From CAZHRC01 sp964533865 (GTDB lineage Bacteria; Bacillota; Clostridia; Tissierellales; Peptoniphilaceae): DNA of 64,000 nucleotides. This document shows positions 1 to 8,133 of the stretch, piece by piece. Position numbers and translations under genes: made by a program. The notes under the pieces were generated by a model. The model saw nothing but the letters and a program-made list of their open reading frames with translations. It made no database searches and was not told the DNA's origin. Numbering within the stretch: position 1 is the stretch's first letter; every line of letters starts with the position of its first letter. The stretch lies in contig CAZHRC010000002.1 in the NCBI GenBank assembly GCA_964533865.1, positions 62,001 to 126,000 of the forward strand, read 5' to 3'.

Positions 1-384
1 GGACACCGCCTTGATTTCAGTAATCACTTGGGCAAACTGGCTAGCTCCGCCATCGGGTAAATCATCTCGATCCACCGAGGTGATCACCGCATAGCGTAGC
101 CCCAATCGCCTCACCGCTTCCGCCACACGTTTGGGTTCATCGGGATCCGGCGGCTGTGGTCTCCCTGTGGTCACACTGCAAAAGGCGCAGTTTCTCGTGC
201 ACACATCCCCTAAAATCATAAACGTCGCCGTGCGCTTTTCAAAACACTCCATGCGATTTGGACACTTCGCCTCATCGCACACCGTGTTTAACTTCAAATC
301 ATCGATCAAACGATCCACCGAGCGATGGATGGCTGATCCTTGCATTTTCACTTTCAACCACTCGGGTTTTTTCATTCTGACCAT
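1..384 (-). CDS. lipA: Lipoyl synthase, N-terminal part (runs off the left edge)
   Basis: Radical SAM enzyme that inserts two sulfurs into protein-bound octanoate to make lipoyl cofactors. The 128 visible residues carry the LipA-specific auxiliary cluster motif (CDEAKCPNRMEC, near residue 37) and the radical SAM motif CTRNCAFC (near residue 64), followed by the typical VTSVDRDDLPDGG segment. The start is the ATG at 384: GGAGG lies six bases upstream, whereas an internal ATG at 375 is too far from it. The start lies inside the 3' end of lplA, overlapping it by 13 bases, so the two are probably translationally coupled. The C-terminal part is outside the window. Family assignment is firm. Confidence 0.95.
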   Translation of the reverse strand, partial: MVRMKKPEWLKVKMQGSAIHRSVDRLIDDLKLNTVCDEAKCPNRMECFEKRTATFMILGDVCTRNCAFCSVTTGRPQPPDPDEPKRVAEAVRRLGLRYAVITSVDRDDLPDGGASQFAQVITEIKAVS

Positions 385-1373
385 CCCTCACCTCCCTTGA
401 GTAAATCTTCGACAAGCATCCCATTTGACATCCCGGAAATAAAATCGGCCACATCGACAGGGTTGATGGCATCTGCGATCGCTTCTCTCTCCCAAGAAAC
501 ACCAGTCAATCTCGTCTCCAGATTCTTTGTATCCCCTCGCCCAAAAAAGTCCCCGCTAATTTCCACCTTTTTTGCTCGATGGTTCTCCAGAGTCAATCCG
601 TATCGCAACAGACCAAAATCGTGGCGCACCGACCAAGTCCGAACCGTGTCCCCTTTTTTTCGATAGGTCCACTCATCGGTCTGAAACACATTTTTGGCGT
701 AGTACCACGCTTTTTCGTCGAGTTTCTCATCGATGAGAGTAGGCATTTCAATGGCGTAATACGCCATCAGCGCGCCTTCCAACCGTTGAAAGAAAGTCCT
801 GACATCCATCTTCAAATCATCGGATAGTCTGCCCACCCTTTGGCTGTGAGAGGCGATTTTGCGATTGCGGTACTTCTCCGGTTGAGGCTTTAAAACCCTT
901 TCCATCGCTCCTAGTTCCAAATCAAAGAGCAAGCTCCCGTGATGGAGAATTCTGTTGCCACTGCGATATTGAGCGTTGCCTGACACTTTTTTTCCCGCGA
1001 CTAAAATATCATTTCTTCCGGAAAATTCCGCATCCAGTCCCAACTCCTGTAACAACTTCACAACAGGGTGAGCAAACAACTCAAAGTCAGATGAGCCCTC
1101 GTCCGCGATGGTGGTGATTACAGTGTATTGCATGTTGAGTGTGTCACAGTAAATGGTACCCCCTCCGGATAACCGGCGCACCACAGGAATCCCCGCTTCT
1201 TTTGCCACCTCCAAGTCCACCTCGTAGTCGGCGACTTGATTGCGCCCTATTAGCACCGAGGGCATATTTTGCCACAGCGAGAGATAAGAACCCCTTTCGC
1301 GCGCAAAAAGGGCATACTCCAATCCGTGGTTGTAAAAAGGATCCGTCGAAGGATTTTTGATGTACTCCATCAC
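372..1373 (-). CDS. lplA: Lipoate-protein ligase A
   Basis: Activates free lipoate (or octanoate) with ATP and transfers it to lipoyl domains of 2-oxoacid dehydrogenases and the glycine cleavage H protein. At 333 residues it has the usual LplA length with the C-terminal accessory domain. Visible motifs are RRLSGGGTIY (about residues 66-75), corresponding to the RR.SGGG lipoate-binding loop, and VAGKKVSGNAQ (about 126-136), containing the substrate-contacting Lys. It overlaps the upstream amidotransferase gene by four bases (ATGA) and lipA by 13, so salvage (LplA) and sulfur insertion (LipA) are encoded in one unit. Together they could lipoylate proteins from scavenged lipoate or from octanoate. 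Confidence 0.95.
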   Translation of the reverse strand: MMEYIKNPSTDPFYNHGLEYALFARERGSYLSLWQNMPSVLIGRNQVADYEVDLEVAKEAGIPVVRRLSGGGTIYCDTLNMQYTVITTIADEGSSDFELFAHPVVKLLQELGLDAEFSGRNDILVAGKKVSGNAQYRSGNRILHHGSLLFDLELGAMERVLKPQPEKYRNRKIASHSQRVGRLSDDLKMDVRTFFQRLEGALMAYYAIEMPTLIDEKLDEKAWYYAKNVFQTDEWTYRKKGDTVRTWSVRHDFGLLRYGLTLENHRAKKVEISGDFFGRGDTKNLETRLTGVSWEREAIADAINPVDVADFISGMSNGMLVEDLLKGGEGWSE

Positions 1374-2098
1374 CGCGCCTTCTCCCGGACAGTGACCATT
1401 TCTTGGACGTAGTACTCAAAAATCGAAGGAAATTCACTATTGTGTTCAGGAAATTCCGGATGGAATTGGAGGCCTAGGAAAGGGGTGCCCTCGATGTTTT
1501 CCACCGCTTCGACGATGCCGTCTGCCGCGACTGCGGTCACCCTCAGATTTTCGCCCATATCCTTTAAGGACTGGTGATGGAACGAGTTAACCACCAAACT
1601 GTCACCGTAGATCGCATTCAAAATCGAATCCTTCTCGATGTGAATCGAATGGTAGCTCACTTGAAATTCCTTGCGTTCCCTTGAGACGTGGACTAAACTG
1701 TCAGTCAATTGAGAGTCGATGTCTTGATAAAGTGTCCCGCCCATTGCCACATTGGCAAGCTGCATCCCTCGGCAAATGCCCAATACGGGAATACCCATCT
1801 CCATCGCCTTTCTGAAAATAACCGTCTCGGCTTGATCCCGTTCAAAATTGATGTTTTGCAAATGTTCTGTAGGTTCTTCCCCATAGGAAAAAGGTACCAC
1901 ATCCTCGCCGCCAATGAGCACCATGCCGTCGAGAATTTTTAAATACATCTCGATCATTTCCACATCGTTGACCACCGGTAAAAACATAGGCATACCACCG
2001 GCCTTTTCGATTTGAATCGCAAAGTTCATATTGATCTCGTGATAGATGCGATCGTCGTATTTTTCCGTCCAACTGGAGATGCCGATCACTTTTGTCAT
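1370..2098 (-). CDS. Class I glutamine amidotransferase-like protein, peptidase C26 / PuuD-like (copy 2)
   Basis: A 242-residue gamma-glutamyl hydrolase-type protein. It shows the nucleophile elbow GICRGMQLAN with the catalytic Cys and a C-terminal LQFHPEFPE with the His and Glu of the triad. Family members cleave gamma-glutamyl bonds, for example gamma-glutamyl-GABA in the putrescine pathway; the substrate here is unknown and no putrescine genes are nearby. The start at 2098 is chosen because GGAGG lies nine bases upstream and the coding sequence begins MTKVIGISS, matching the paralog's MKKVIGISS. It is one base from the upstream paralog and overlaps lplA by four bases. Confidence 0.85.
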   Translation of the reverse strand: MTKVIGISSWTEKYDDRIYHEINMNFAIQIEKAGGMPMFLPVVNDVEMIEMYLKILDGMVLIGGEDVVPFSYGEEPTEHLQNINFERDQAETVIFRKAMEMGIPVLGICRGMQLANVAMGGTLYQDIDSQLTDSLVHVSRERKEFQVSYHSIHIEKDSILNAIYGDSLVVNSFHHQSLKDMGENLRVTAVAADGIVEAVENIEGTPFLGLQFHPEFPEHNSEFPSIFEYYVQEMVTVREKAR

Positions 2099-2099
2099 C

Positions 2100-2801
2100 T
2101 TAGCACACCTCCAATAAGATTTTAAAGATTTTGCAAAATTCATCTTTGAAATAGAGCCTTTCAGGGTGAAACTGCACCCCGTGGAAGTTCCAATCTCCCA
2201 AGTACTCCACCGCTTCGGGTAAGCCGTCAGCCGATCTTGCAGTCACTCGAAAACTTGGCGCCAAATCTCGAATCCCTTGGTGGTGATGGGAGTTGACGAT
2301 GACTTTCTTCTCACTGAAACACTTCCCCAAAATCGAGTCCCCTTCCACATCCACAAAGTGATAGGCGCTGTCCTTCCAGTCCTTCGTGTGGTGCTCCAAA
2401 GCATCGGGCAGCTGCACGCTCAAATCCTGGTGCAGTGTCCCACCAAAGTGGACATTGGCCAACTGCATCCCTCGACAAATGCCCAAAGTCGGCAGTTTTT
2501 TTTCATAGGCCGCTTGAAGCAAGGCAATTTCCATCGCATCGCGTTCAAACTGATACTCCATAGCTTCAGGAATCGGGTTTTCGTTGTACAAAAAAGGCGC
2601 GATATCCGACCCGCCAGATAAAATCAACCCGTCCAAACGCTCCACAAATCGTGAAGCCATGGACACGTCTCTAGGAATCGGCAAACACACCGGAGAGGCT
2701 CCAGCGTGAAGTACCGCATTGATATAGTTTTCATCTACCCTGAGGGTATTCGATATGACGCTCTCGACCATCGTCGAAGAAATACCGATGACTTTTTTCA
2801 T
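2100..2801 (-). CDS. Class I glutamine amidotransferase-like protein, peptidase C26 / PuuD-like (copy 1)
   Basis: A 233-residue paralog of the next gene. It has the nucleophile motif GICRGMQLAN (Cys near residue 103) and VQFHPERLYF near the C-terminus, so the Cys-His-Glu triad is intact. The start at 2801 follows GAGG at seven bases; the ATG at 2813 has no ribosome site. It lies about 70 bases after serS with no U-rich terminator between them, so readthrough from the serS T-box promoter is likely. The two copies differ over most of their length (old duplication), which suggests different substrates or a heteromer. The gamma-glutamyl substrate cannot be named from sequence. Confidence 0.85.
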   Translation of the reverse strand: MKKVIGISSTMVESVISNTLRVDENYINAVLHAGASPVCLPIPRDVSMASRFVERLDGLILSGGSDIAPFLYNENPIPEAMEYQFERDAMEIALLQAAYEKKLPTLGICRGMQLANVHFGGTLHQDLSVQLPDALEHHTKDWKDSAYHFVDVEGDSILGKCFSEKKVIVNSHHHQGIRDLAPSFRVTARSADGLPEAVEYLGDWNFHGVQFHPERLYFKDEFCKIFKILLEVC

Positions 2802-2873
2802 AATAAACCTCATTTACTTGAAACACTACAGGTCCGTGAAGCGCCTGAGCGGTGAAGCGGACTGGGTATCTGC

Positions 2874-4142
2874 TTATTTTGAAATGCTATCCGCTCCAAA
2901 ATAAGGTCTCAACGCCTCTGGAATCTCAATCGATCCATCACCTCTTTGGTAGTTTTCCAAAATCGCTGCGAAAGTTCTACCTACGGCCAATCCCGATCCG
3001 TTAAGAGTGTGAGCTTGTTGAATCTTGCCTTCAGCGTCACGGTAGCGAATGTTCATGCGACGCGCTTGGAAATCGATGAAATTGGAACACGAAGAGATTT
3101 CAACATAACGGCCGTAGCTTGGCATCCATACCTCAATATCGTAAGTCATCGAAGAAGAAAAGCCCAAATCTCCAGAACAGAGCATCACCACACGGTAGGG
3201 AATCTTCAAAAGCTTCAACACTTCTTCCGCGTCGTTAGTCAATCGTTCCAGTTGCTCAAAACTGTCTTCTTTCGACGTGAACTTGACCAGCTCCACCTTG
3301 TCAAACTGGTGGTTGCGGATGAGCCCTCTCGTATCCCTGCCTGCAGAGCCCGCTTCTTGTCTAAAGCAAGGGGTGTAAGCCGTGTAGTTGATCGGTAAAT
3401 CGTCGAGGTTTAGAATCTCATCCCGAAGTAAATTGGTCACAGGAACTTCAGCCGTTGGCACCAAAAACATATCCTTCACGGGCAAGTGGAACATATCCTC
3501 TTCAAATTTAGGTAACTGACCCGTGCCGTACATGGAATCCCTGTTCACCATATAAGGCGGAGCGATCTCCACGTAATCTTGATCCACGGTATGAAGATCG
3601 AGCATAAAATTAATCAACGCACGCTCGAGTTTAGCGCCGCGACCTTTAAAAAGGGAGAAACGCGCCCCTGTAATCTTCGCTGCACGGTCAAAATCTAAAA
3701 TATCTAACTCCGTTCCCAAATCCCAATGGGCTTTGGGTTCGAAATCAAAAACGCGCGGTTCGCCGTATTTTCGCATCTCTAAATTTTCAGTGTCGTCGGT
3801 GCCCTCTGGGACCTTAGGGTTAGGCGTGTTTGGAATGGCGAGCAGCAGGTTTTTGATCGCCTCGTCTTCTTCTTTCACCATGGCATCGAGTGCTTTTACC
3901 TCTTGAGCCAACCCCTTCATTTCTTCTAATAGCGCCGATGCGTCTTCACCGCTTTTCTTTAACGCTGGAATTTCTTTGGACACCTTGTTTTGACGCGCCT
4001 TTTTTTGCTCTACCTCCACCAACATTTCACGTCTTTTAGCATCTCTATCGATGACCTCTTGAATCGGGAAATCCCCGTGGCGTTTTGCCAACGCTTCAAG
4101 CACTTCATCCTTATCTGCCCTTATTCTTCTAATATCTAACAT
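2874..4142 (-). CDS. serS: Seryl-tRNA synthetase
   Basis: Charges tRNA-Ser with serine in the cytoplasm. This is a class II synthetase of 422 residues, the normal bacterial length. An N-terminal helical arm (about residues 30-100, rich in Lys/Glu) would bind the long variable arm of tRNA-Ser. Motif 2 is FRQEAGSAGRDTRGLIR and motif 3 is NGSGLAVGRTFAAILENYQ. The start has GGGAGG six bases upstream, directly after the T-box terminator. No convincing terminator follows, so the C26, lplA and lipA genes may share its transcript. Confidence 0.98.
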   Translation of the reverse strand: MLDIRRIRADKDEVLEALAKRHGDFPIQEVIDRDAKRREMLVEVEQKKARQNKVSKEIPALKKSGEDASALLEEMKGLAQEVKALDAMVKEEDEAIKNLLLAIPNTPNPKVPEGTDDTENLEMRKYGEPRVFDFEPKAHWDLGTELDILDFDRAAKITGARFSLFKGRGAKLERALINFMLDLHTVDQDYVEIAPPYMVNRDSMYGTGQLPKFEEDMFHLPVKDMFLVPTAEVPVTNLLRDEILNLDDLPINYTAYTPCFRQEAGSAGRDTRGLIRNHQFDKVELVKFTSKEDSFEQLERLTNDAEEVLKLLKIPYRVVMLCSGDLGFSSSMTYDIEVWMPSYGRYVEISSCSNFIDFQARRMNIRYRDAEGKIQQAHTLNGSGLAVGRTFAAILENYQRGDGSIEIPEALRPYFGADSISK

Positions 4143-4153
4143 GTCATCCTCCC

Positions 4154-4350
4154 AAAAAAATAAAGCCCGTCCCTCACATCAAGGGACGGACTTGTTAGTC
4201 CGCGTTGCCACCCTCGTTAGCGCACAGGCGCTCCCTTCATTGGCTAAGCTCAGGAACGGATTCAAACGCCTCTGCCATGCGCTTCCACCAACCGCGCACT
4301 CTCTATAGACTTCATCGCCTTACTGCTTTCCCTCATCGCTTTATTTACTT
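4154..4350 (-). promoter_or_regulatory. T-box leader of serS (serine tRNA sensor)
   Basis: Read on the minus strand, the leader contains the T-box core AGGGTGGCAACGCG (4201-4215) that pairs with the uncharged tRNA acceptor end. It is followed by the terminator stem AGTCCGTCCCTTG/TGAGGGACGGGCTTT and a run of U (4154-4194). Further upstream, GGTTGGTG and GAATCCGTTCC fit Stem I. TCC followed by G is the likely serine specifier codon, which is an inference from its position. Uncharged tRNA-Ser should stabilise the antiterminator and allow serS, and perhaps the downstream genes, to be transcribed. Confidence 0.92.
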
Positions 4351-4364
4351 TGTTGAACATCACT

Positions 4365-4393
4365 AGTATAGCACAGATTTACCTGAGACTCAA
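4365..4393 (-). promoter_or_regulatory. Promoter of the serS T-box transcript
   Basis: On the minus strand, TTGAGT (4388-4393), a 17-base spacer and TATACT (4365-4370). The -35 box overlaps the stop codon of the upstream thioredoxin-like gene, and the expected RNA start falls just before the T-box Stem I. Confidence 0.75.
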
Positions 4394-4821
4394 GGATTTA
4401 CAGGCGCTTTAAGGTTGTTTAATTGATCCACAATTCCCTGTACACTGCCATAATTAGCCTGTAGATGAGCCCCTTCTCCGTCAAGGGTCACAAAAGCCGG
4501 TACGGATGTTATGCCGTTTGCATCGCGAAAGCCTTTGAGCTCATTGTCCGTCACATCTTCAAGATAGTAAATCACCGTCTTTGTTTGTGCACCGGCCTTA
4601 GCTAACATCGGAGCATAGGTCACACAGTGGGGGCAAGATTCTCGACCGATATAAAGGAACGATGTCTTGCCCGAAGCCATCAGACCTGGAACATCTTCAA
4701 TGGAAATCTTGGTCATCTGGTTAATCGCCTTTTGATAGTCCGTCGTTTGATACTTCCCCAAAAACATTCCAGCCCCAATACCCAATAACATCACAACAAT
4801 GACCCACTTTTTAATCCTCAT
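4390..4821 (-). CDS. Membrane-anchored thioredoxin-like protein (CPHC)
   Basis: A 143-residue protein with an N-terminal hydrophobic anchor (about residues 5-22). A thioredoxin fold follows on the outer face, with active site ESCPHCVTYAPML (Cys near residues 63 and 66) and the cis-Pro segment SVPAFVTLDG. It resembles small PedC/bacteriocin-accessory-type thioredoxins rather than cytoplasmic TrxA. The gene follows mgtA by 16 bases with GAGGTGG before the ATG, so it is probably on the Mg2+-controlled transcript. A disulfide-exchange role at the membrane is inferred; the partner is unknown. Confidence 0.8.
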   Translation of the reverse strand: MRIKKWVIVVMLLGIGAGMFLGKYQTTDYQKAINQMTKISIEDVPGLMASGKTSFLYIGRESCPHCVTYAPMLAKAGAQTKTVIYYLEDVTDNELKGFRDANGITSVPAFVTLDGEGAHLQANYGSVQGIVDQLNNLKAPVNP

Positions 4822-4837
4822 GCCACCTCAGCCTCCA

Positions 4838-7558
4838 TTATAAAAATTCGTGATACTTCTCGTTGTAATACTTCTTCACTACCGTGGTCAGCACCATGTA
4901 CCCGGTCAAAATCACGGCCAAGTACCCAAAGTATTCGAGTGGCAGCGCGGTCAACCCCAAAGAGACCCCAAAGCTGGTAAATGGGATCACCGTCAGCACC
5001 CCGATCCCTGTCAAGGTGAAGGCGGTCACCACTGCAGATGCTCGACTTTGGACAAATGGAATCTTTGCCGTGCGCAACATGTGGATGACTAGCGTTTGGC
5101 TCCACATGGACTCGATAAACCATCCACTTTGAAAGATCGCGATAAACTGTTCTCTCATCACAGGATCGGTCAACTGGGCGTAAGACTGACCGCCAAAAAA
5201 GCCTGGACAAATGACAAAGTACATGACCAAGTAGGTCGCAATATCGAAAATCGAACTCACCGGTCCAAACCAAATCATAAAGGTACTCACTGAAGAAGCG
5301 CTCCACTTCTTAGGTGCCGCTACCATTTCCGGGTCCACGTTGTCCCATGGAATCGCCGTACAGGAAAGGTCATAAATCAAGTTGAGCAAAATCAAATGAA
5401 TCGACTCCATCGGCAAAAACGGTAAAAACGCACTGGCGGCTAACACGGCAAACATATTTCCAAAATTCGACGATGCGGTCATCTTAATATATTTTATCAT
5501 ATTGCCATAAGTTTTTCTGCCTTCGAGAATCCCTTTTTCCAGCACCATCAAATCTTTTTCGAGAAGGATAACATCGGCGGATTCCTTGGCGATGTCCACT
5601 GCCGTATCCACTGAAATCCCAACGTCAGATGCCTTCATCGCAGCAGCGTCGTTGATGCCATCGCCCATGTATCCCACTGAGTGGCCATTTTCTCGAAGCA
5701 CCCTGACCACCCGTGCTTTTTCTACAGGAGAGAGCTTCGCAAACACCGTGGTTTTTTCGGCGACCTTCGCCAACTCATCGTCGTCCATCACAGCCACGTC
5801 TTCGCCGAGGACCACATGACGCACGTCCAAACCCACCTGTTTACAAATCGCCACAGCGACTCGATCATTGTCTCCCGTGAGGATCTTCACATCCACCCCG
5901 TATTGATGTAGGGCGCTAATGGCTTCTGCCGTCATTTCCTTTGGCGGGTCCAAGAAAGCCAAGTAACCGATGAGAACCATGTCGGCTTCGTCTTCGACGG
6001 AAAATTCGCCAACAGGAGAGGGGTTGGTCTTTTGTGCCACGCCGATAACGCGCATCCCCCCATCGTTCAGTTCGCCGACCTTGTCGAGGATCACCTCGCG
6101 GATATCGTCGGTCAATGGGAGCACTTTTCCACCGTACTCTGCAAAAGTTGAGATCTTCAACATTTCCTCGATTGCACCTTTGGTGATCATTTGGGTTTTG
6201 CCCGTATCGTCTGCTACCACCACGCTCATGCGACGGCGTTCAAAATCGAAGGGAATCTCATCCACTTTGCGGTAGCGTTCTTTAATACCCCAGCGACTTT
6301 CATTGAGCTCCCGTTGACGATCGGTTTCGTCGATAATGGCGATATCCATCATGTTTTTCAAACCCGTTTGGAAATAGCTATTTAAGTAGCCGTGTCGCAG
6401 AACCCGCTCGTCCTCCACGCCGTGGATGTCCAAGTGGTGTTGGAGTACCACCTTGTCCAAAGTGAGCGTCCCTGTTTTATCCGTACATAAAATATCGATG
6501 GATCCCAAGTTTTGAATCGCATTGAGGTCTTTGATGATCACCTTTTCTTTGGACATGGCAACGGCGCCTTTGGCCAAACAAGTGGTGACGATCATCGGCA
6601 ACATTTCTGGCGTTAGTCCTACAGCGATGGAAATCGCAAAAAGTAGCGCGTGGAGCCAGTCGCTTTTCGTAAAACCGTTGATAAAAAAGACGATCGGCAC
6701 CATAACCAGCATAAAACGAATTAAAATCCAAGAGACGGCATTAACCCCTTTTTCAAAATCCGTCGGCGGAGCTTCGATGGACAGCGCCTCCGCCATTTCC
6801 CCGAGCATCGTATCGTTACCTGTCGCCACCACAATCCCCGTGGCGCTCCCACTGAGGACGGCACTTCCCATAAAGGCAAGGTTGGTCGCTTCTAGCAAGG
6901 GTTTGTCGTCACTTTCCACTCCGGTGTGTTTTTCCACCGGCTCGCTCTCTCCAGTCAATTGAGATTGGCTGATAAATAAATCCTTCGATCCAATAATCCT
7001 CAAATCCGCAGGGATCATATCCCCGGCTGACAAGGTAATAATATCGCCAACGACCACCTCGTCGATGGGTAGTTCCTTCATCCCCATCCCCATGCGAGTA
7101 ACCGCCGTCGTCGTCTCGATCATCTCCGAGAGCTTCGCCGCAGCATCCCCGCTTCGCGTCTCTTGCACCAAACGCAAAACGCCAGAAATCAACACCATCA
7201 CGGTGATAATAATCACCGTCGTCGGGTCTTTTTCTCCAACTGGAGCCAAAATCACATCGGTAACAGCTGAGACCCCTGCCAATACAAAAAGGACGATGGA
7301 GAAAGGATTGACAAAAGCCTCCACAATTTTCTCAAACCAGGTCTCTTGCCTTTCCATGGCTACTTCATTTGAACCGTAAATCTCGCGATTCTTATCCACC
7401 GTTGACTCCGTTAGTCCTTCTCTCGAGGATTCTAACGTCTCAAACACACGCTCCACAGGATGAGTCACCGCAAATACCAAGCGCTCATCGACCTGGCGAC
7501 GTTCTTTTTCTTTCTTTTCATTTTTTGCCTTCAAAAATACATCAAATAATCTCTTCAT
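4838..7558 (-). CDS. mgtA: P-type Mg2+ transporting ATPase
   Basis: A 906-residue P-type ATPase of the P3B (MgtA/MgtB) class that imports Mg2+ using ATP. It shows the phosphatase loop TGESEP, the phosphorylation site DKTGTLTLD, the hinge MGDGINDAAAMKASDVGIS, and about ten membrane segments including a large C-terminal membrane block. The start at 7558 (MKRLFDVF) is chosen over the ATG at 7588 because CGGAGG lies eight bases upstream. That ribosome site is predicted to be buried in a 12-bp hairpin. The gene sits behind an M-box riboswitch and two small ORFs, so expression should rise when cytosolic Mg2+ is low. Confidence 0.95.
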   Translation of the reverse strand: MKRLFDVFLKAKNEKKEKERRQVDERLVFAVTHPVERVFETLESSREGLTESTVDKNREIYGSNEVAMERQETWFEKIVEAFVNPFSIVLFVLAGVSAVTDVILAPVGEKDPTTVIIITVMVLISGVLRLVQETRSGDAAAKLSEMIETTTAVTRMGMGMKELPIDEVVVGDIITLSAGDMIPADLRIIGSKDLFISQSQLTGESEPVEKHTGVESDDKPLLEATNLAFMGSAVLSGSATGIVVATGNDTMLGEMAEALSIEAPPTDFEKGVNAVSWILIRFMLVMVPIVFFINGFTKSDWLHALLFAISIAVGLTPEMLPMIVTTCLAKGAVAMSKEKVIIKDLNAIQNLGSIDILCTDKTGTLTLDKVVLQHHLDIHGVEDERVLRHGYLNSYFQTGLKNMMDIAIIDETDRQRELNESRWGIKERYRKVDEIPFDFERRRMSVVVADDTGKTQMITKGAIEEMLKISTFAEYGGKVLPLTDDIREVILDKVGELNDGGMRVIGVAQKTNPSPVGEFSVEDEADMVLIGYLAFLDPPKEMTAEAISALHQYGVDVKILTGDNDRVAVAICKQVGLDVRHVVLGEDVAVMDDDELAKVAEKTTVFAKLSPVEKARVVRVLRENGHSVGYMGDGINDAAAMKASDVGISVDTAVDIAKESADVILLEKDLMVLEKGILEGRKTYGNMIKYIKMTASSNFGNMFAVLAASAFLPFLPMESIHLILLNLIYDLSCTAIPWDNVDPEMVAAPKKWSASSVSTFMIWFGPVSSIFDIATYLVMYFVICPGFFGGQSYAQLTDPVMREQFIAIFQSGWFIESMWSQTLVIHMLRTAKIPFVQSRASAVVTAFTLTGIGVLTVIPFTSFGVSLGLTALPLEYFGYLAVILTGYMVLTTVVKKYYNEKYHEFL

Positions 7559-7560
7559 TG

Positions 7561-7609
7561 GTCTAACCTCCGTAAAATAATAGTACAACTCGAACCTCGG
7601 AAATTAGAC
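7561..7609 (-). promoter_or_regulatory. Hairpin sequestering the mgtA ribosome-binding site
   Basis: On the minus strand, GTCTAATTTCCG (7609-7598) can pair with CGGAGGTTAGAC (7572-7561) over 12 consecutive pairs, two of them G-U, with a 25-base loop. The second arm contains the mgtA Shine-Dalgarno CGGAGG and ends two bases before the start codon. The pairing is seen directly; its regulatory role is inferred. Confidence 0.6.
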
Positions 7610-7633
7610 ATAAAACTACAGAATCGTAGGTGG

Positions 7634-7714
7634 TTACCTATACCGAAGACGGACATCCATCCGCTCATCTCCACAATTCACACGCCTTATGTCAGGGGGC
7701 CTTCCGTCGTCCAT
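7634..7714 (-). CDS. Small ORF 2 in the mgtA leader (26 aa)
   Basis: ATG to TAA reading MDDGRPPDIRR at the N-terminus, then Arg-rich to the end (VRLRYR). GAGGTG lies seven bases before the ATG. It sits 76 bases upstream of mgtA and 24 bases before the hairpin that covers the mgtA ribosome site. Enterobacterial MgtL leader peptides also start with acidic and Pro residues and end in basic ones; the resemblance is in design only, not a clear homology. No other evidence of translation is available, so this is a candidate leader peptide. Confidence 0.45.
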   Translation of the reverse strand: MDDGRPPDIRRVNCGDERMDVRLRYR

Positions 7715-7775
7715 CCTCAGTCACCTCGCTTTCATTTGTTGTTTGTCATCCATTAGGGGCAGATATTTTGGACAT

Positions 7776-7806
7776 AAAAATACCACTTACCTCATCGTAA
7801 GTGGCA
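7776..7806 (-). terminator. Second intrinsic terminator in the mgtA leader
   Basis: On the minus strand, CCACTTAC-GATGAG-GTAAGTGG (8-bp perfect stem, 7783-7804) followed by TATTTTT. It lies after small ORF 1 and before small ORF 2, so transcripts that pass the M-box face a second stop. Confidence 0.75.
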
Positions 7807-7834
7807 AGAGAAAATGGGCATGGCAAACAAAGCG

Positions 7835-7909
7835 TCAGTGGAGCATTCGCTTTTCTAAATCAACCATCCTATTGACAACCTCTCGCCAGTTCCAACACCG
7901 ACCTTCCAT
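7835..7909 (-). CDS. Small ORF 1 in the mgtA leader (24 aa)
   Basis: ATG to TGA, beginning MEGRCWNWREVV, with GGAGG five bases upstream. It starts just after the M-box terminator and ends about 30 bases before the second terminator. The strong ribosome site in an otherwise non-coding leader suggests it is translated. It could be a leader peptide whose translation affects the next terminator, or a small membrane-independent protein. No known family was recognised. Confidence 0.45.
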   Translation of the reverse strand: MEGRCWNWREVVNRMVDLEKRMLH

Positions 7910-7923
7910 AGTCTCCTCCAAAA

Positions 7924-7956
7924 CAAAAAAACTGCACACTCGAAAAGTGTGCAGGA
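7924..7956 (-). terminator. Terminator of the M-box riboswitch
   Basis: On the minus strand, CTGCACACT-TTTCG-AGTGTGCAG (9-bp perfect stem, 7932-7954) followed by TTTTTTTGTTT. This is the expression platform of the Mg2+ riboswitch. Confidence 0.9.
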
Positions 7957-8127
7957 AAAATCCTTACAACATACGTTGCCACCGTTCGAGCTTTAGCTTT
8001 GCGGGGCGATGAAACTGCATTATGCGACACCTTGTTTTCGATGACGCCTGTTCAAACCATCTCATGATGTCTCCATCACTCCGCGGCAGCAGTCCGTATC
8101 CCCGTAGTAGCCTTACCTACCGGATCT
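7957..8127 (-). ncRNA. M-box (ykoK) Mg2+ riboswitch
   Basis: The minus-strand RNA carries the M-box core elements in order: GGTAGGTAAGGCTAC, GGGGATACGGACTGCTGCC, the variable stem with GGAGACATCATGAG, and AATGCAGTTTCATCGCCCCG followed by GCTAAAGCTC. A perfect terminator follows. In Bacillus, Mg2+ binding to this RNA folds it so that the terminator forms and transport genes are switched off. Location in front of mgtA matches that role. Confidence 0.92.
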
Positions 8128-8133
8128 ATCACT

